A stretch of 64,000 nucleotides of DNA from Symbiodinium natans (GCA_905221605.1 CAJNDS010002141.1:493378-557377), one strand, 5' to 3'; numbered from the stretch's first letter, positions 1-11,012 are shown. The notes: generated by a model from the letters alone, not told the origin. Numbers and translations are program-made.

Positions 1-151
1 TAAGCTTCCCTAAGGCTCTCCTAGGTACCTACCCCATGACCCCCCTCCCATAAGAACCCGACAATCTCAATCTGAGGCTTAAACTTCAGAGTGGAAAGGT
101 ATCCTTGAAGGACTGGCTTGGCAGTGTGGTCAAGTAGTAGTTGGACCACGG

Positions 152-152
<1 letters not shown>

Positions 153-217
<65 letters not shown>

Positions 218-223
218 GGGGGG
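153..223. repeat. poly-G tract
   Basis: About 70 bases of almost pure G, with one T near the end. Long glycine or proline ORFs across it are artefacts of the tract. The length may be unreliable in an assembly. Confidence 0.95.
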
Positions 224-240
224 ACAAGAACGTCATTTAC

Positions 241-460
241 AGCGTTTTCATCCCTTTGTACACCATACTGCGCAAGGATGTGGAACAAGACACATTGTCG
301 CAAGCGGCGTCCATGCCTTTGGTGACCATGCCCAAAACACTGGCATTAACAGCGTTTTCATCACTTTGTACAACATACGGCGCATGGATGTGTTGAACAA
401 GACACGCTGTCGCAAGCGTCCATGCTTTTGGCGACCATGCCCAAAACACTGGTATTTTCC
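241..460. repeat. two-copy 110-bp tandem duplication
   Basis: A segment starting AGCGTTTTCATC at 241 recurs at 351 with point changes and small indels, ending near ACACTGGTATT. The period is 110 bp. It lies next to the poly-G tract. No coding role is seen. Confidence 0.85.
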
Positions 461-1095
461 AGCGATTTGCGATTCTGAGTTTAGCGACCAGCTGAACGAA
501 AACCTTAAAATTCTTGATCTTTTCACACTCACACATGAGTCACGAAGAACATAAGTATCATAAGTATGAATCTTGTGCGAATTTCCAAGTAGTTTTCGCG
601 GATTTTTAACACCTTTTAGGCTTTTCTTGTACACCTGAAGGACGAACTTATTGTAAAGGCCAATACGCCGTGCACTTCCCCTCGATCTGAGCATGTCTCT
701 GAACAGCCACGGCCGTGTACGCGCCGTGGACCTAGTAGTTGGAGAACCGTCGTAACATGTTCAGTTTTTGTTCGGTTGTAGGGTTTAGAGTCATGCAATC
801 AGGAATATGTATACATATCTATGTAAATATTCATGTATGTTGCGGATTGTACACTAGACCCTAAACTGTCTTCCTGGGAATGGGGTATCGGGTTTGCGGT
901 TGAAGGTATTCCCGATATTCGCGTCTTCTCATGCCCTTCCCAAACAACGCCCCTGGAACATCTGCACTCTCCCTAAGACTTCAGAGATTGTTGTCAATTG
1001 CGACCTGTCCTTACAACACTTTACTTCGTGGAGTGACCCTAAACCCTACACTTAAGGGACTGTGTATGCTCAACCCGGGAGTCTTGCTAAACCCG
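461..1095. other. non-coding stretch, nothing recognised
   Basis: Unique-looking sequence with no convincing exon, introner end or array. Short ORFs here show no recognisable motif. Confidence 0.5.
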
Positions 1096-1193
1096 AAACC
1101 CTAAACCCTAAACCCTAAACCCTAAACCCTAAACCCTAAACCCTAAACCCTAAACCCTAAAACCCTAAACCCTAAAACCCTAAACCCTAAACC
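1096..1193. repeat. CCCTAAA array
   Basis: About 14 heptamers, with two units expanded to AACCCTAA-type octamers. It forms the left arm of an inverted pair around the island 1196-1332. Confidence 0.95.
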
Positions 1194-1195
1194 CA

Positions 1196-1332
1196 CATCA
1201 ACCCGAAACTTCAGGAAGTCTATATTTCGCTGGTACTGAGCTTCTTGAGCTCCCTGGAAGGACGAACGGAGCCTGGTTAGTCACCTCAGCCGCTTAGAGT
1301 CCCAACAGCGCACCTTCCGCAAGTTCGAGGAC
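1196..1332 (+). other. island between inverted telomeric arrays, possible exon
   Basis: A 137-bp GC-balanced unique island has CCCTAAA on its left and TTTAGGG on its right. That is the arrangement seen around proven exons further along. A short open stretch occurs near the right edge, but no family is recognised. Confidence 0.25.
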
Positions 1333-1427
1333 GGTTTAGGGTTTAGGGTTTAGGGTTTAGGGTTTCGGGTTTAGGGTTTAGGGTTTAGGGTTTAGGGTTT
1401 AGGGTTTAGGGTTTAGGGTTTAGGGTT
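1333..1427. repeat. TTTAGGG array
   Basis: About 13 units with one TTTCGGG variant. It is the right arm of the pair around 1196-1332. Confidence 0.95.
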
Positions 1428-2459
1428 CTTGGGGCTTCGGACAGCCAAACACATGTGACAGAGCATGCGCCATAGAAGTTGTCATACAAGCACAGAACGC
1501 TATGCATATGCAGTCTCGTTCAATCAGTTCATTGCGTCGAATTCGTTCTGGGTTGGTGCGGGGTGGACACAATAACCCAAGATGTTATATAGGTTACGGA
1601 AGCCCTCAACCCAAAAACCCTTAAACCCTAAATACTAAACCCTAAACCCTAAACCCCAAACCCTACGCCAGTCTGCGCCTGAGGCCTTCGCCGGGTTAAG
1701 ATTCAAGCCCCCAGTCCAAAACCTGCGGTTCCTTCCCCCGCAAGCAAACGCGGAGAGCCAGAGAGCCCCTGCATGAATGATGTTTCATTGATTTGATTGT
1801 ATGTATATGTACATATGCATACAGTATATAATATATCACATCGTTAGAGTTAACATAATCATATAATAGGGAAATACATAAATAGAAAAGTAAACAAAAT
1901 GAATATAAATAATCGGAAAATACATACATAAATAAATATGATTATATATATATATATATATGGATAGGAATAAGGATGCCCACCCTAGCTTTGGCAACTG
2001 CCTGCACGCGGTCACCTTTCTAGGTCCCCATTATAACACGGAACCGGTATACTCCTTCAGTTACACATATATATATAGAGTACTAAGTCCGCAATTCCGA
2101 GAGGACGAGTTTCAGGACTTGCGCAGGCTCCAAGTGTCGTTTGCCCAGGCGTGGGGTTTAAGAACTGACGCCCTGAGGATTTTTGCATGTTGGGATTGGG
2201 GTTTATGAGGCACTCTGAGGGCTTGGGATTTTGGATGACGGCGACGTGTGTGATCTAGATATTCTTTGCCTGAAGATGTGTCCTTACCCCTCCCGCCCCC
2301 AAGTACCCGTCGGGTTTGAGGATTTCGGCTTCGGAAGAATTTCGGGTATGGGATTCACCAGGGCTTACATAGTTCTCAGGTCGTTTTGAGGAGGACTTGT
2401 CCCTTAAAGGTACTCGGGCGGCCTATTCAAGCCCCAAGCTTAGTATAGAAGCCAGAATG
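1428..2459. other. non-coding stretch with short array and AT-rich DNA
   Basis: It holds a short CCCTAAA run (about 1622-1663), an AT-rich block (about 1790-1960) ending in a TA microsatellite, and unique sequence. No exon is supported. Confidence 0.5.
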
Positions 2460-2525
2460 GGTTTAGGGTTTAGGGGGTTTAGGGTTTAGGGTTTAGGCTT
2501 TCAAGGTTTAGGGTTTAGGGTTTAG
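2460..2525. repeat. TTTAGGG array
   Basis: About 8 imperfect heptamers, interrupted by a GGCTTTCAAGG variant. Confidence 0.9.
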
Positions 2526-2650
2526 GAGAATGCTCGGACTCTTGCAGGAAGGGCGCACACAACAGTCCAAGTTGCAAACGCGGCTCCACCTGTGCCTGGT
2601 GGCATTTTGGCCCGCTTGCAACTTCAACCCGTCGCCCTATACTATAGGGG

Positions 2651-2730
2651 TTGGAAGAATTACTTATGATCCTTCTAAAATTACACTATAACAACCCCCA
2701 AAACCCTGTTCTAATTACTAAGGCCCCACA
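2651..2730 (+). mobile_element. small repeat family I, copy 1
   Basis: The block with ACAACCCCCAAAACCCTGTT and a following CTAATTACTAAGGCCCC recurs near 24410, 33893, 53532 and 57229. The element is about 80-90 bp and non-coding. Its termini are not defined. Confidence 0.6.
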
Positions 2731-2904
2731 CGCCTTCCAAGCAGGCTTGATTTTGAGTCGGGGCTCCTGCAAGGCCCTAAACCCTAAACCCTGAACCCTA
2801 ATTCCTAAACCCTAAACCCTAAACCCTGCAAGGCCCCCGGCCAAGGGGTTCCTGGCCCCTCGCCTACAAAAAATCCTGGCTCTGGTCTAAATCAAGGCTT
2901 GGCT

Positions 2905-3050
2905 TGATTCTGTCTGGCCCTTAGGACTTTAACTTCTAGGGTTTAGGGTTTAGGGTTTAGGGTTTAGGGTGAGGGGGCTTTTGTAGAAAGTACAGCAAGG
3001 GGCCTAAAAGTTAAACTTTTAGGCGGGGTTCAGAAGTCAGCCAAGAAGGC
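2905..3050 (+). mobile_element. introner-like family G copy with telomeric insert
   Basis: It shares CTGGC-CTTAGGACTTTAAC at its left end and AGGAGGGGTTCAGAAGTCAGCCAAG-like sequence at its right end with copies at 32179 and 43792. A TTTAGGG array (about 2938-2970) sits inside it. Confidence 0.65.
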
Positions 3051-3232
3051 TTCATGCAGGAAACTGTTCTGGAAGCAGACAGTGTAGTCAAGTAAGATAC
3101 ATGGATCTGTAATTCAAATGTATTCAAATGAAAAAGGGTTCTGGGAAGGTCGAGTGATATCAATTACCTAGTGTTTTTTCGGGGCCTTGCAAATCCGGCC
3201 CAGGCCAATCGCAATCCTTTACCGCCTTTACC

Positions 3233-3310
3233 CTCAACCCTAAACCTTAACCACTAAACCCTAAACCCTAAACCCTAAACCCCAAACCCCAAACCCCAAA
3301 CCCTAAACCC
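3233..3310. repeat. CCCTAAA array
   Basis: About 10 heptamers including three CCCCAAA variants. It lies directly left of the candidate exon at 3311. Confidence 0.9.
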
Positions 3311-3463
3311 AACTCTACATGGCTCAGTCCAGGTCTGGCTGCAGCCAGGAAGATTTGGTCCAAGAGCTGAGTGACGCAGTCCAATGTGCCCTGCGGGACA
3401 ACCGCTACAACCGCTGGAACCGCTCGCAGAGTATCAGTACCTACTACAGTGCCTTGGGATGCC
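3311..3463 (+). CDS. candidate exon, unknown protein
   Basis: Open in the frame starting ATG at 3319. It encodes a hydrophilic stretch beginning MAQSRSGCSQEDLVQELSDA and continuing with an Arg/Asn-rich segment. The island has CCCTAAA on the left and TTTAGGG on the right, like proven exons in this window. No family is recognised, and the start codon may be internal to an exon. Confidence 0.4.
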
Positions 3464-3714
3464 AGGGTTTAGGGTTTAGGGTTAGTGTGTCAGTACCTAC
3501 AGCACTACAGTGCCTCGGGATGCTATTCAGGGGATACAGCAGTGGTTTAGGGTAGTCACTGGGGTAACGCTTAACCTTCCTTAAGTAATTGTTACACAGT
3601 AATCCTGGCTGTTGGCCCCCGAACCTCAACCCTAAGTCCACAAGAAGTAAGGTGACTGGGAGGACTTGTTCGCCTATGAAAGCCAAGCCTACGAAGGCCA
3701 TTTGGCACCGCAAT

Positions 3715-3935
3715 TTAGGGTTTCAGGTTCAGGGCGTAGGGTTTAGGGTTTCAGGTTCAGGGTTTAGGGTTTACATCGGGGTTGGGGTTTGACGTTTAAA
3801 GTCTAGGGTGTAAGGTTTAGGGTTTAAGGTCTAGGGTTTAAGGTTTAGGGTTTAAGGTTTAAGGTTTAGGGTTTAGGGTCTAGGGTTTAAGGTTTAGGGT
3901 TTGCATCGGGGTTGGGGTGTGAGGTTTAGGGTTTA
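3715..3935. repeat. degenerate TTTAGGG array
   Basis: Many diverged units occur (TTTAAGG, TCTAGGG, TTCAGGG). A segment containing CATCGGGGTTGGGGT is repeated at about 3775 and 3905. This looks like an old, internally duplicated array. Confidence 0.85.
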
Positions 3936-4126
3936 CACACTTCAAAGATGTCCGGCACATATCACACATTCCTGCCCACGGCCCTGGACGCCATGACGTC
4001 CCCTGAACCTGAAACCCCAAGCTCATGAAGTCTTAAGCCGTAGGCCAAAGATCCCGAAACCCGCAGCCGGCACACCGACCAGCCAAGGTTTGGACGAAAG
4101 CCTGGAGCCTGTACCATCATCTTAGT

Positions 4127-4255
4127 GGGTTTAGGGTTTAGGGTTTAGGGTTTAGGGTTTAGGGTTTAGAGTTTAGGGTCACGGTGGGTAAGGGTGGGGG
4201 GGCGGGGGGCTGGGTGAGTGGGGGCGAGGGGGGGGGGGGGGGGGGGGGGGGGGGG
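4127..4255. repeat. TTTAGGG array followed by G-rich tract
   Basis: Seven to eight heptamers (4127-4180) run into a G-rich stretch ending in about 28 uninterrupted G. Confidence 0.9.
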
Positions 4256-4551
4256 TTTGGCTTAGGGGCTCGGGTAGATTTGGATGGATATTGCTGATGA
4301 GCAGAGGCCATCACGAAGTAAGGTTTAAAACCTTGCGGCCTGAACTCAACGATGTTCTACGTCCTTTCGTTTGCTGGTGACTTATATTTATACGTTCTTC
4401 ACAGGCTAGCAATTTGATGCCCTTCCATCTTGGTTCTTCTGGAGACCTTACCCCACATACCTGAAATCCATGTTTTTGGTTCAGGGCTTAGGGCCACAGT
4501 GCTTTCAAAGTCTCACGTGCCAAGCCGTTATGCGCCAAACCTATACAGAAG

Positions 4552-4652
4552 CCTAAACCCTAAACCCTAAACCCTAAACCCTAAACCCTAAACCCTAAAC
4601 CCTAAACCCTAAACCCTAAACCCTAAACCCTAAACCCTATAAACCCTAAACC
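4552..4652. repeat. CCCTAAA array
   Basis: About 14 heptamers, nearly perfect, with one CCCTATAAA break near the end. Confidence 0.95.
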
Positions 4653-4789
4653 CATTTACAAAAAGGAGCTTTGCAAACCCTAAATGCCCTAAAGCTTGAG
4701 AAAGCTCAGGAATCGCTGTGCCCTCGGCTCGTCCAGGTGCCCAATCGTGGCTTGGATTTCAATTCTGGGCTCCAGAGCTCTGTTTTACG

Positions 4790-4926
4790 GGGTTTAGGGT
4801 TTAGGGTTTAGGGTTTAGGGTTTAGGGTTTAGGGTTTAGGGTTTAGGGTTTAGGGTTTAGGGTTTAGGGCTTGGGGTTCAGGGTTTAGGGCTTGGGGTTT
4901 AGGGTTTCGGGTTTAGGGTTTAGGGT
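4790..4926. repeat. TTTAGGG array
   Basis: About 18 heptamers, perfect at first, then with CTTGGGG and TTCAGGG variants. It pairs as an inverted partner with the CCCTAAA array at 4552. Confidence 0.95.
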
Positions 4927-5159
4927 AACCAAAGGAGTGGCCCTTATATGGGACCCTACATAGGCTAAAGAGGGTCCTACCCCCCACCTACAAGAGGTGG
5001 GTGGGTGGGGGGATTTGGGTTTTTGGCTTCGGTTTGGGGCTTAGGGTGTAGAAGGGTGCGGTTTAGCGCTTTGGGCTTTAGGGGGTGAAGTTCTGCAAAC
5101 TCGTTCTCAACGCGCGCAGCCCTCTCCTTGCTTATCTTTGTCTTTGTCTCCTTTTTCTT

Positions 5160-5173
5160 GTTCTCTCGCTCTC

Positions 5174-5213
<40 letters not shown>

Positions 5214-5275
5214 TCTCGCTTCATGTATCTATCTCTCTCACTCTCTCTCTCTCTCTCTCTCTCTCTCCGGCTCCC
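5160..5275. repeat. CT microsatellite
   Basis: Two long (CT)n blocks separated by about 20 bp. SLSLSL ORFs through it are artefacts. The following 5390-5560 also holds TA, CT and CA microsatellites. Confidence 0.95.
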
Positions 5276-5729
5276 GCTCTCGCTCTGCACGTTTTCGATT
5301 TCAGTCCTGGTCGGTATTCTGGACTGCCCAGTAGTACAGACATGCCCGTTCTTATGGCGAGGTTTTCTTTTTTTAACAAGATAGAGCTAGTATTATCGTA
5401 CGTACATATATATATATATGTATTTATGTACGTAATTATTGTTGGTGTTGTATAGGTTTCTCATGTTTCGTTCTCGCGCGTGAAGCAAGTGAATTAATCT
5501 CTCTCTCTCTATATATATATATATATGTATGTATGAGTATGTAGACACACACACAGATGTGTGTGGATGCGTGCTTGGGTCCAAGTATGATTGGTGGCGT
5601 GTGTCTTGCATGTAGCTGTGGTCCTTCACCCTAGAGCATGTTAGGCGTTGGGGCACAGTCTGTGCAGAGGATGTCGGGGCTATGGTTTAGCTTCCTTTGC
5701 CCGCAACGGACGAGTGTCGGCGTGTTCAC

Positions 5730-5791
5730 TAAACCCTAAACTCTAAACCCTAAACCCTAAACCCTAAACCCTAAACCCTAAACCCTAAACC
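5730..5791. repeat. CCCTAAA array
   Basis: About 8 heptamers, left of the candidate exon at 5792. Confidence 0.95.
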
Positions 5792-5942
5792 TGAGGTGGC
5801 AGGAAAGTCCACGGCCGACGCGTTCGCAGCAAGTGCTGGCATCGTCCGGCACGCGCATGCAGAACCCGGCACAAGGACATTTCCTCAGACTTCACCATCC
5901 ACTAGGCTGGCTCGCTTCGGGTGCAAGGAACTAAGGGTGGCA
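5792..5942 (+). CDS. candidate exon, unknown protein
   Basis: One frame is open across the whole island and includes VAGKSTADAFAASAGIVRHA followed by a Pro/Thr/Arg-rich stretch. It is flanked by CCCTAAA (left) and TTTAGGG (right). No domain is recognised. The inference rests on openness and array polarity only. Confidence 0.35.
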
Positions 5943-5943
5943 G

Positions 5944-6016
5944 GGTTTAGGGTTTAGGGTTTAGGGTTTAGGGTTTAGGGTTTAGGGTTTAGGGTTTAGG
6001 GTTTAGGGTTTAGGGT
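5944..6016. repeat. TTTAGGG array
   Basis: About 10 perfect heptamers to the right of the candidate exon 5792-5942. Confidence 0.95.
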
Positions 6017-6194
6017 CTTCAACCGTTCTGATGTATGGGCCCTTGGGTCGTATAGGGGTACATAAGTGATAGATCAGGGGTTCCTTTTTTTTCGGGCCTT
6101 TTTTTCGGGCCCAGACTGAGGCGCAGAAAGGAGTGTCCTTCCAGTGGCTGCTGGATTGAATGGCTCCATGGAGCTCGATCAGCTTCGGGGCTTA

Positions 6195-6291
6195 GGGTTT
6201 AGGGTTTAGGGTTTAGGGGTTTAGGGGTTTAGGGGTTTAGGGGTTTAGGGGTTTAGGGTTTAGGGTTTAGGGTTTAGGGTTTAGGGTTTAG
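6195..6291. repeat. TTTAGGG/TTTAGGGG array
   Basis: Mixed heptamers and an internal block of TTTAGGGG octamers. Confidence 0.95.
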
Positions 6292-6310
6292 GATATTAAG
6301 CTCCGCACAG

Positions 6311-6416
6311 CTTGGTAGCCCAGAGGTACGCTTTTAACCTCTTATGTTTTTTCTCTGGGTTCTAAAGTAACGAACCCCAAAACGGGTGCCCATTATAGGA
6401 TTACTGGGCTACCAAG
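6311..6416 (+). mobile_element. introner family A, TSD ACAG
   Basis: The element begins CTTGGTAGCCCAG and ends CTGGGCTACCAAG, perfect 13-bp terminal inverted repeats. The 4-bp sequence ACAG occurs immediately before (6307-6310) and after (6417-6420) it. Its interior, a pyrimidine run then GGTGCCC, matches copies in the phosphatase, PPR and Cys-rich genes. Confidence 0.85.
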
Positions 6417-6575
6417 ACAGCCTATATGACCTGGACACTGGACTACAGAATACAAAATCAGGGCCCAGACATTCAGATCAAGCCTCCCCTGGATTGCCAT
6501 GGTTCCAGCAAAGCAGGTTGCTCGCCGGAACCAACTCCCATAAGCTAAAGTCGAAAATCACATGGACTTTAGGGT
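6417..6575 (+). CDS. possible exon downstream of introner
   Basis: Open sequence follows the 3' end of the family A introner. Two frames stay open for about 45 codons and no family is recognised. Support comes only from the position next to an introner acceptor. Confidence 0.25.
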
Positions 6576-6817
6576 CTTGGTGTTTAGGGTTTAGGGCTAG
6601 GGTTTAGGGCTAGGCGGTTTCGGGTTTAGGGCTGAGGGTCTTGAATCCGCTAGTTTTAAGTGATGGGCCCTTATGAGCAAGTTCGGCCTTAAGCGAGCAT
6701 ACTGCGACAGAGGCCCCTCACGGGCTCCACGGTTTTGATCAACCCCCCCCCAAGCCCAAAAAGATGAACCCTGCTATAAACCCTAAACCCTAGGCCCTGG
6801 AGTGTCTGAATATCCTA

Positions 6818-6968
6818 AACCTAAACCCTAAACCCTAAACCCTAAACCCTAAACTCTAAGCCCCAAACCCCAAACCCCACACCCCAAACCCCAAACCCCA
6901 AACCCCAAACCCCAAACCCTAAACCCTAAACCCTGAACCCTGAACCCCTAACCCTAAACCCTAAACCC
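6818..6968. repeat. CCCTAAA/CCCCAAA array
   Basis: Heptamers with a homogenised central block of CCCCAAA variants. Confidence 0.95.
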
Positions 6969-7064
6969 ATCACAACGGAGCTCGGTTTCGGTTTCGGCAG
7001 CAACCGAAGAGCCGCCCCAAGTATCTGCAACTCAGCACGGGGTCCCTTGCGCCAGCCTTTGGAG

Positions 7065-7740
7065 GTTTAGAGTTTAGGGTTTGGGGTTTAGGGTTTAGGG
7101 TTTGGGGTTTGGGGTTTAGGGTCTAGGGTTTAGGGTTTGGGGTTTGGCGTTTAGGGTTTGGGGTTTGGGGTTTAGGGTTTGGGGTTTAGGGTTTAGGGTT
7201 CATGGTTCAGGGTTTAGGGTTTAGGGCTGGGTTTAAGGGTTGAGGGTGTTAGGGTTTAAGGGTTGAGGGCGGAGTCCCTTGCGCCAGCCTTTGAAGGTTA
7301 GGGTGTTTTGGTTCAGGGTTTAGGTTTTAGGGTTTTAGGGTTTAGGGTTCAAGGGTTTTAGCACTAAGGGTTTAAGAGTTTAGGGTTGAGGGTTTTGGGT
7401 TTTTGGGTTTAGGGTTTAAGGGTTTGAGGTTTCAGGGTTCTAGGGTTTTAGGGTTTTAGGGTTTCGCGGTTTGAGGGTTTAGGGGTTCAGTGCTTTAGGG
7501 CTTTAGCGTTTGGGGTTTTAGGGGATTTAGGGTTTCAGGGCTTTAGACTTGTAAGGGTTGTAAGGGTTTTAGGGTTTCAGGGTTTAGGGTTTTAGGGGTT
7601 TCGGGTTTTAGAGTTTGGGGGGTTTTGGGGTTTAGGGTGTTAGTGTTTAGGGTTTTAGGGTTTTTTGGTATTACTGATTTAGAGTTTTAGGGTTTTAGGG
7701 TTTTAGGGTGTAAGGGTTTTAGGGCTTTAGGGTTGTTTTG
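7065..7740. repeat. long degenerate TTTAGGG/TTTTAGGG array
   Basis: About 675 bp of diverged units. TTTGGGG occurs early, then mostly TTTTAGGG-type octamers with many substitutions. The segment AGTCCCTTGCGCCAGCCTTT at about 7043 recurs near 7271, so the array has captured a copy of its own flank. Confidence 0.9.
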
Positions 7741-7844
7741 GTTCATAATGGGGTTGAGTTGACCTCCCAACCCCCAAAAGGATACCGATCCTCCAGTCCG
7801 CCCTAGAACCCAAACTTGCTGAAGGGCAACCTAAAACTTAGAGC

Positions 7845-8022
7845 CCTAGCCCTAAACCCTAAACCCTAAACCCTAAACCCTAGCCCCTAAACCCTAAACC
7901 CTAAACCCTAAACCCTAAACCCTAAACCCTAAACCCTAAACCCTAAACCCTAAACCCTAAACCCTAAACCCTAAACCCTAAACCCTAAACCCTAGCCCTA
8001 AGCCCTAAGCCCTAAACCCCAG
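7845..8022. repeat. CCCTAAA array
   Basis: About 25 heptamers, mostly perfect, one of the longest homogeneous arrays here. Degenerate units at its right end read CCCTAAG. Confidence 0.95.
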
Positions 8023-8640
8023 CCTGATTTCCTTAAGGGACTGTTGCGGGGTTTCGGGTTTGCGAGTTCATATCATCTCATCTACGCCTGCTGCGCAAGT
8101 ACGGCCGCGGTTTCCGTGACTGAGGCCACATGTACAGTGTACAGGAAGCAGGTGGTTCGGAGTGCATCACTCCTGGTTCGCGATCCCAGACGTTGAGGTG
8201 GCTTTTTGCGGACGTTGCCGCAAGTTGGGGGGTTTACGAAAATAAGGAACCCCTTAAAGAGATCCCCAAGTAGTCGGATTCCCTTTTCATAAGGACGCCA
8301 ACAAGGTACTGTACACCTAGTTTCGGAAACCCCCAGTTAGGCTTTCAGGGGCGCAGCGTCCTAAAGCGCAGCCCCTGAAACCCACAAAAAAGGCATTTAA
8401 GCCAGCTTCTGCCTCTGGCCGTCGGTGTCTGGCTTGCCTTCAGAGAAGAAAAGCCGTCTACTAGGAACAAGATTTTGCAAAGGCTCTCTGTAAGCCCTAA
8501 AACCTAATATTCCTGCACCCTGAGCCCAAGAGCTAAAGCCAGAAGCCCTCTCAACAATTCCAGCCTGAAGCCCTCTGGGTCGCCTCGACCTCGTCCTGCA
8601 CAGATTCTGTGCTTTACCTGCAGCTTAGATTTATGAGTTT
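8023..8640. other. unique stretch, nothing recognised
   Basis: GC-balanced sequence with a short foldback (CAGGGGC-GCAGC near 8346-8370). No exon is convincing. Confidence 0.4.
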
Positions 8641-8822
8641 AAATTTCGCGGAGTTTTAAGGTTTAGGGTTTGCAAGTTGCAGGGTGTTGGGTCTAATTAC
8701 AGGGATCCACAAGGTCTACTAGTCTATAATGAGGCTATAGGATTACGGAGCGCCAAAGCTCCGTCCACACACCCTGACCCCGAAAACCTAAACTGCAATG
8801 GTGAGCTCCTCCATCCCAGCGA

Positions 8823-8896
8823 CTTAGGTGGACTACAGCCAAGACGGCAGCAAGATCGCTGCTGGCGGCTTGAAGGCGTCCTTTGGGTAGGAGATG
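8823..8896 (+). CDS. candidate exon, possibly WD40-like
   Basis: One frame reads VDYSQDGSKIAAGGLKASFG. The D-x-S-x-DG-x-x-I-A-x-GG pattern is typical of the b-c strands of a WD40 blade. A TTTAGGG array follows directly, as after proven exons. A single blade is too little to assign the family. Confidence 0.3.
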
Positions 8897-8898
8897 GG

Positions 8899-9004
8899 GG
8901 TTTAGGGTTTAGGGTTTAGGGTTTAGGGTCTAGGGTTTAGGGTTTAGGGTTTAGGGTTTAGACCCTCTAAACCCTACAACCTACACCCTAAACCCTAAAC
9001 CCCT
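8899..9004. repeat. head-to-head telomeric arrays (inverted repeat)
   Basis: A TTTAGGG run (8899-8962) turns directly into a CCCTAAA run (8963-9004), giving a near-palindrome with almost no loop. This is an intron-like arrangement in miniature. Confidence 0.9.
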
Positions 9005-9172
9005 TTAGTCGCCAAGTGTCTCGCTTCGTGACAGTCCGCATGACCGATTGCATAAACCCTAAACCCCAAACCCCAAGCCCTCCACCCCCCCCACCCTCCT
9101 ATCTAGAACGACCCGCAATGGAAGATCCGATTCGGGGGCAGGGCATGCCCAGATTTGCATGGAATCCGGGTT

Positions 9173-9291
9173 GGGTTTAGGGTTTAGGGTTTAGGGTTTA
9201 GGGTTTAGGGTTTAGGGTTTAGGGTTTAGGGTTTAGGGTTTAGGGTTTAGGGTTTAGGGTTTAGGGTTTAGGGTTTAGGGTTTAGGGTTTA
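9173..9291. repeat. TTTAGGG array
   Basis: About 17 perfect heptamers followed by degenerate units to about 9400. Confidence 0.95.
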
Positions 9292-10684
9292 AGGCAGGGT
9301 TTAGGGTGTAGTTTAGGGCTGAGGGTTTGGGGCTCAGGGTTTAGGGCTCACATAGGGTTCAGGGTTTAGGGGTTTAGGGTTTCGGGGATTGAGGTTTGGG
9401 CCGCACAGCATGTCGGGCAAAATTTCGCATCTACCACTCCATCTTGGACTTGTTTTGGTGTTACCCTAGACCCTAAACCCTAAACAAGACAAGCTCCGCA
9501 ACCCTAAAGCCCACCCTAAACCCAAGACCCTATGAAAGCTCTAATCGCTCAATCCCTTAACCCTGGCCCAGGTAGGCCCCTGGGATATTTTATGTGTTCC
9601 TTATTTGGTTTAAGAGGAGCATCTTTGAGAAGAGAGGGCTTTTAAGGGCCATCCTAATGGCGGTTTCGCGAACTTCTAAGGTTGTCACCATGGGCCCTTA
9701 GTATGGTCCCTTACCCTTGTTTATGGGGATCCGAAGTATGGGCCCTGATTATATAGAGTGTATAGAAGGGTTAAGCAAGGGAGCCAAGTTAAGGGTCCAT
9801 AGTTGGAAATCTAGGGAACTCTGCTTGGGTCTGGAAGTTGGTACACCTGTCCATGGCAGGCAATCTTCGTCTTGGACGAGGCGCGCTGGCTCCAACTGGG
9901 TGGGGTTGGTCTAAATTTCTGCACTCCGAACCCTAAACCCTAAACCTGAAACCCTAGACCCTAAACCCTAAACCCTAAACCCTCACCTTCCGCTGTGGTC
10001 TTTCATGATAGAGCCCTTCTATAAGAACGGGCCCAAACAGAGCCTTGGAGTAGAACGGGTAGAACAACCCCCCACCCCCCACGCCCCCCCTCCCCACAAA
10101 AAGAATGTCAAAAGATTAGATACAAGACACAATAACAAGTTAACAAACTTAAGCAAGTATACAAGCAGCCAAGCAGCAAAATCAAGAATTTCTTGAATTC
10201 TTCCCTCACAATGCCTTCCCTCACAATGCCCAGCTGGTGATATTCTCACAAGTGCTGCCGTACAGAAGGTGAGCAAAACAGCAGCAACATGGAGAATAGT
10301 ACTAATTCTAAAAAGGCCTAATACAATAAGAATGATAGTAATAGAAAGAAATATGTGTATTCATGGCGGCAATGCCACATAATGTTCTCATGCTTCTGAT
10401 GGTCAATTCAGATTTCTTGTTGGGGCTATTGTTCTGGGCCTGGGGCTTGGGGCTTGGGGCGTAGGGCTTTCGGCCGGGGTCGGAGTCCTAGGTTGATGGC
10501 TTTGCAGGTTTCAGAGCGGGCTGGGAGGGGCTTCGGGTTTTTTAGCTTTCAGGGTTGAAGTGTCTCTAGGGTTCAGGATTTGGGTTTAGGGCCTAGTTTA
10601 GGGTTCAAGGGCGCTTTAGTAGGGTTTAGGGGCTCTAGGCTTTAGGGTTTAGGGGCTTCAGGGCTTTTGGGTCCGGTTTTTTTG
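9292..10684. other. repeat-rich non-coding stretch
   Basis: It holds short telomeric runs (9459-9489, 9930-9985), a family H fragment (about 9567-9660, GGCCCCTGGGATATTTTATG type), a family D fragment (about 9690-9740) and a degenerate G-rich region at 10430-10670. No exon is supported. Confidence 0.5.
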
Positions 10685-10729
10685 TTTTGCAAAGGTGTGG
10701 CTCGGCCCTGTCCCCTTGCAAAGGTGTGG

Positions 10730-11012
10730 CTTGGCTTGGCTTGGCTTGGCTGGGCGTGTCCTCTGACCTGGCTTGGCTCGGCTTGTCTGGCTTGGCTTGG
10801 CTTTGGTTGGCTTGGCTCGGCTTGGCTTGGCTTGGCTCGGCTGGGCTTGGCTTGGCTTGGCTCGGCTTGTCCTCTGGCTTGGCTTGGCTCGGCTTGGCTT
10901 TCGTTGGCTTGGCTCCTTGGCTTGGCTTGGCTCGGGTGGGCTCGGCTCGGCTTGGCTTGGCCTGGCTGGCTTGGCTTGGCTTGGCTCGGCGTGGCTTGGC
11001 TCGGCTTGGCCT
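10730..11012. repeat. TTGGC pentamer array
   Basis: Tandem (CTTGG)n with CTCGG variants across about 280 bp. All six-frame ORFs through it (LAWLGLAWLG, AKPSQAKPSQ) are products of the pentamer. Confidence 0.95.

Noticed and set aside
1096-1427. Chromosome end (true telomere)
   Set aside because: Arrays occur throughout the window in both orientations, are short and interrupted by unique DNA, and flank exons, so they are interstitial.
5085-5656. Ser/Leu-rich ORFs at the CT microsatellite
   Set aside because: Simple-repeat translation in three frames at once.
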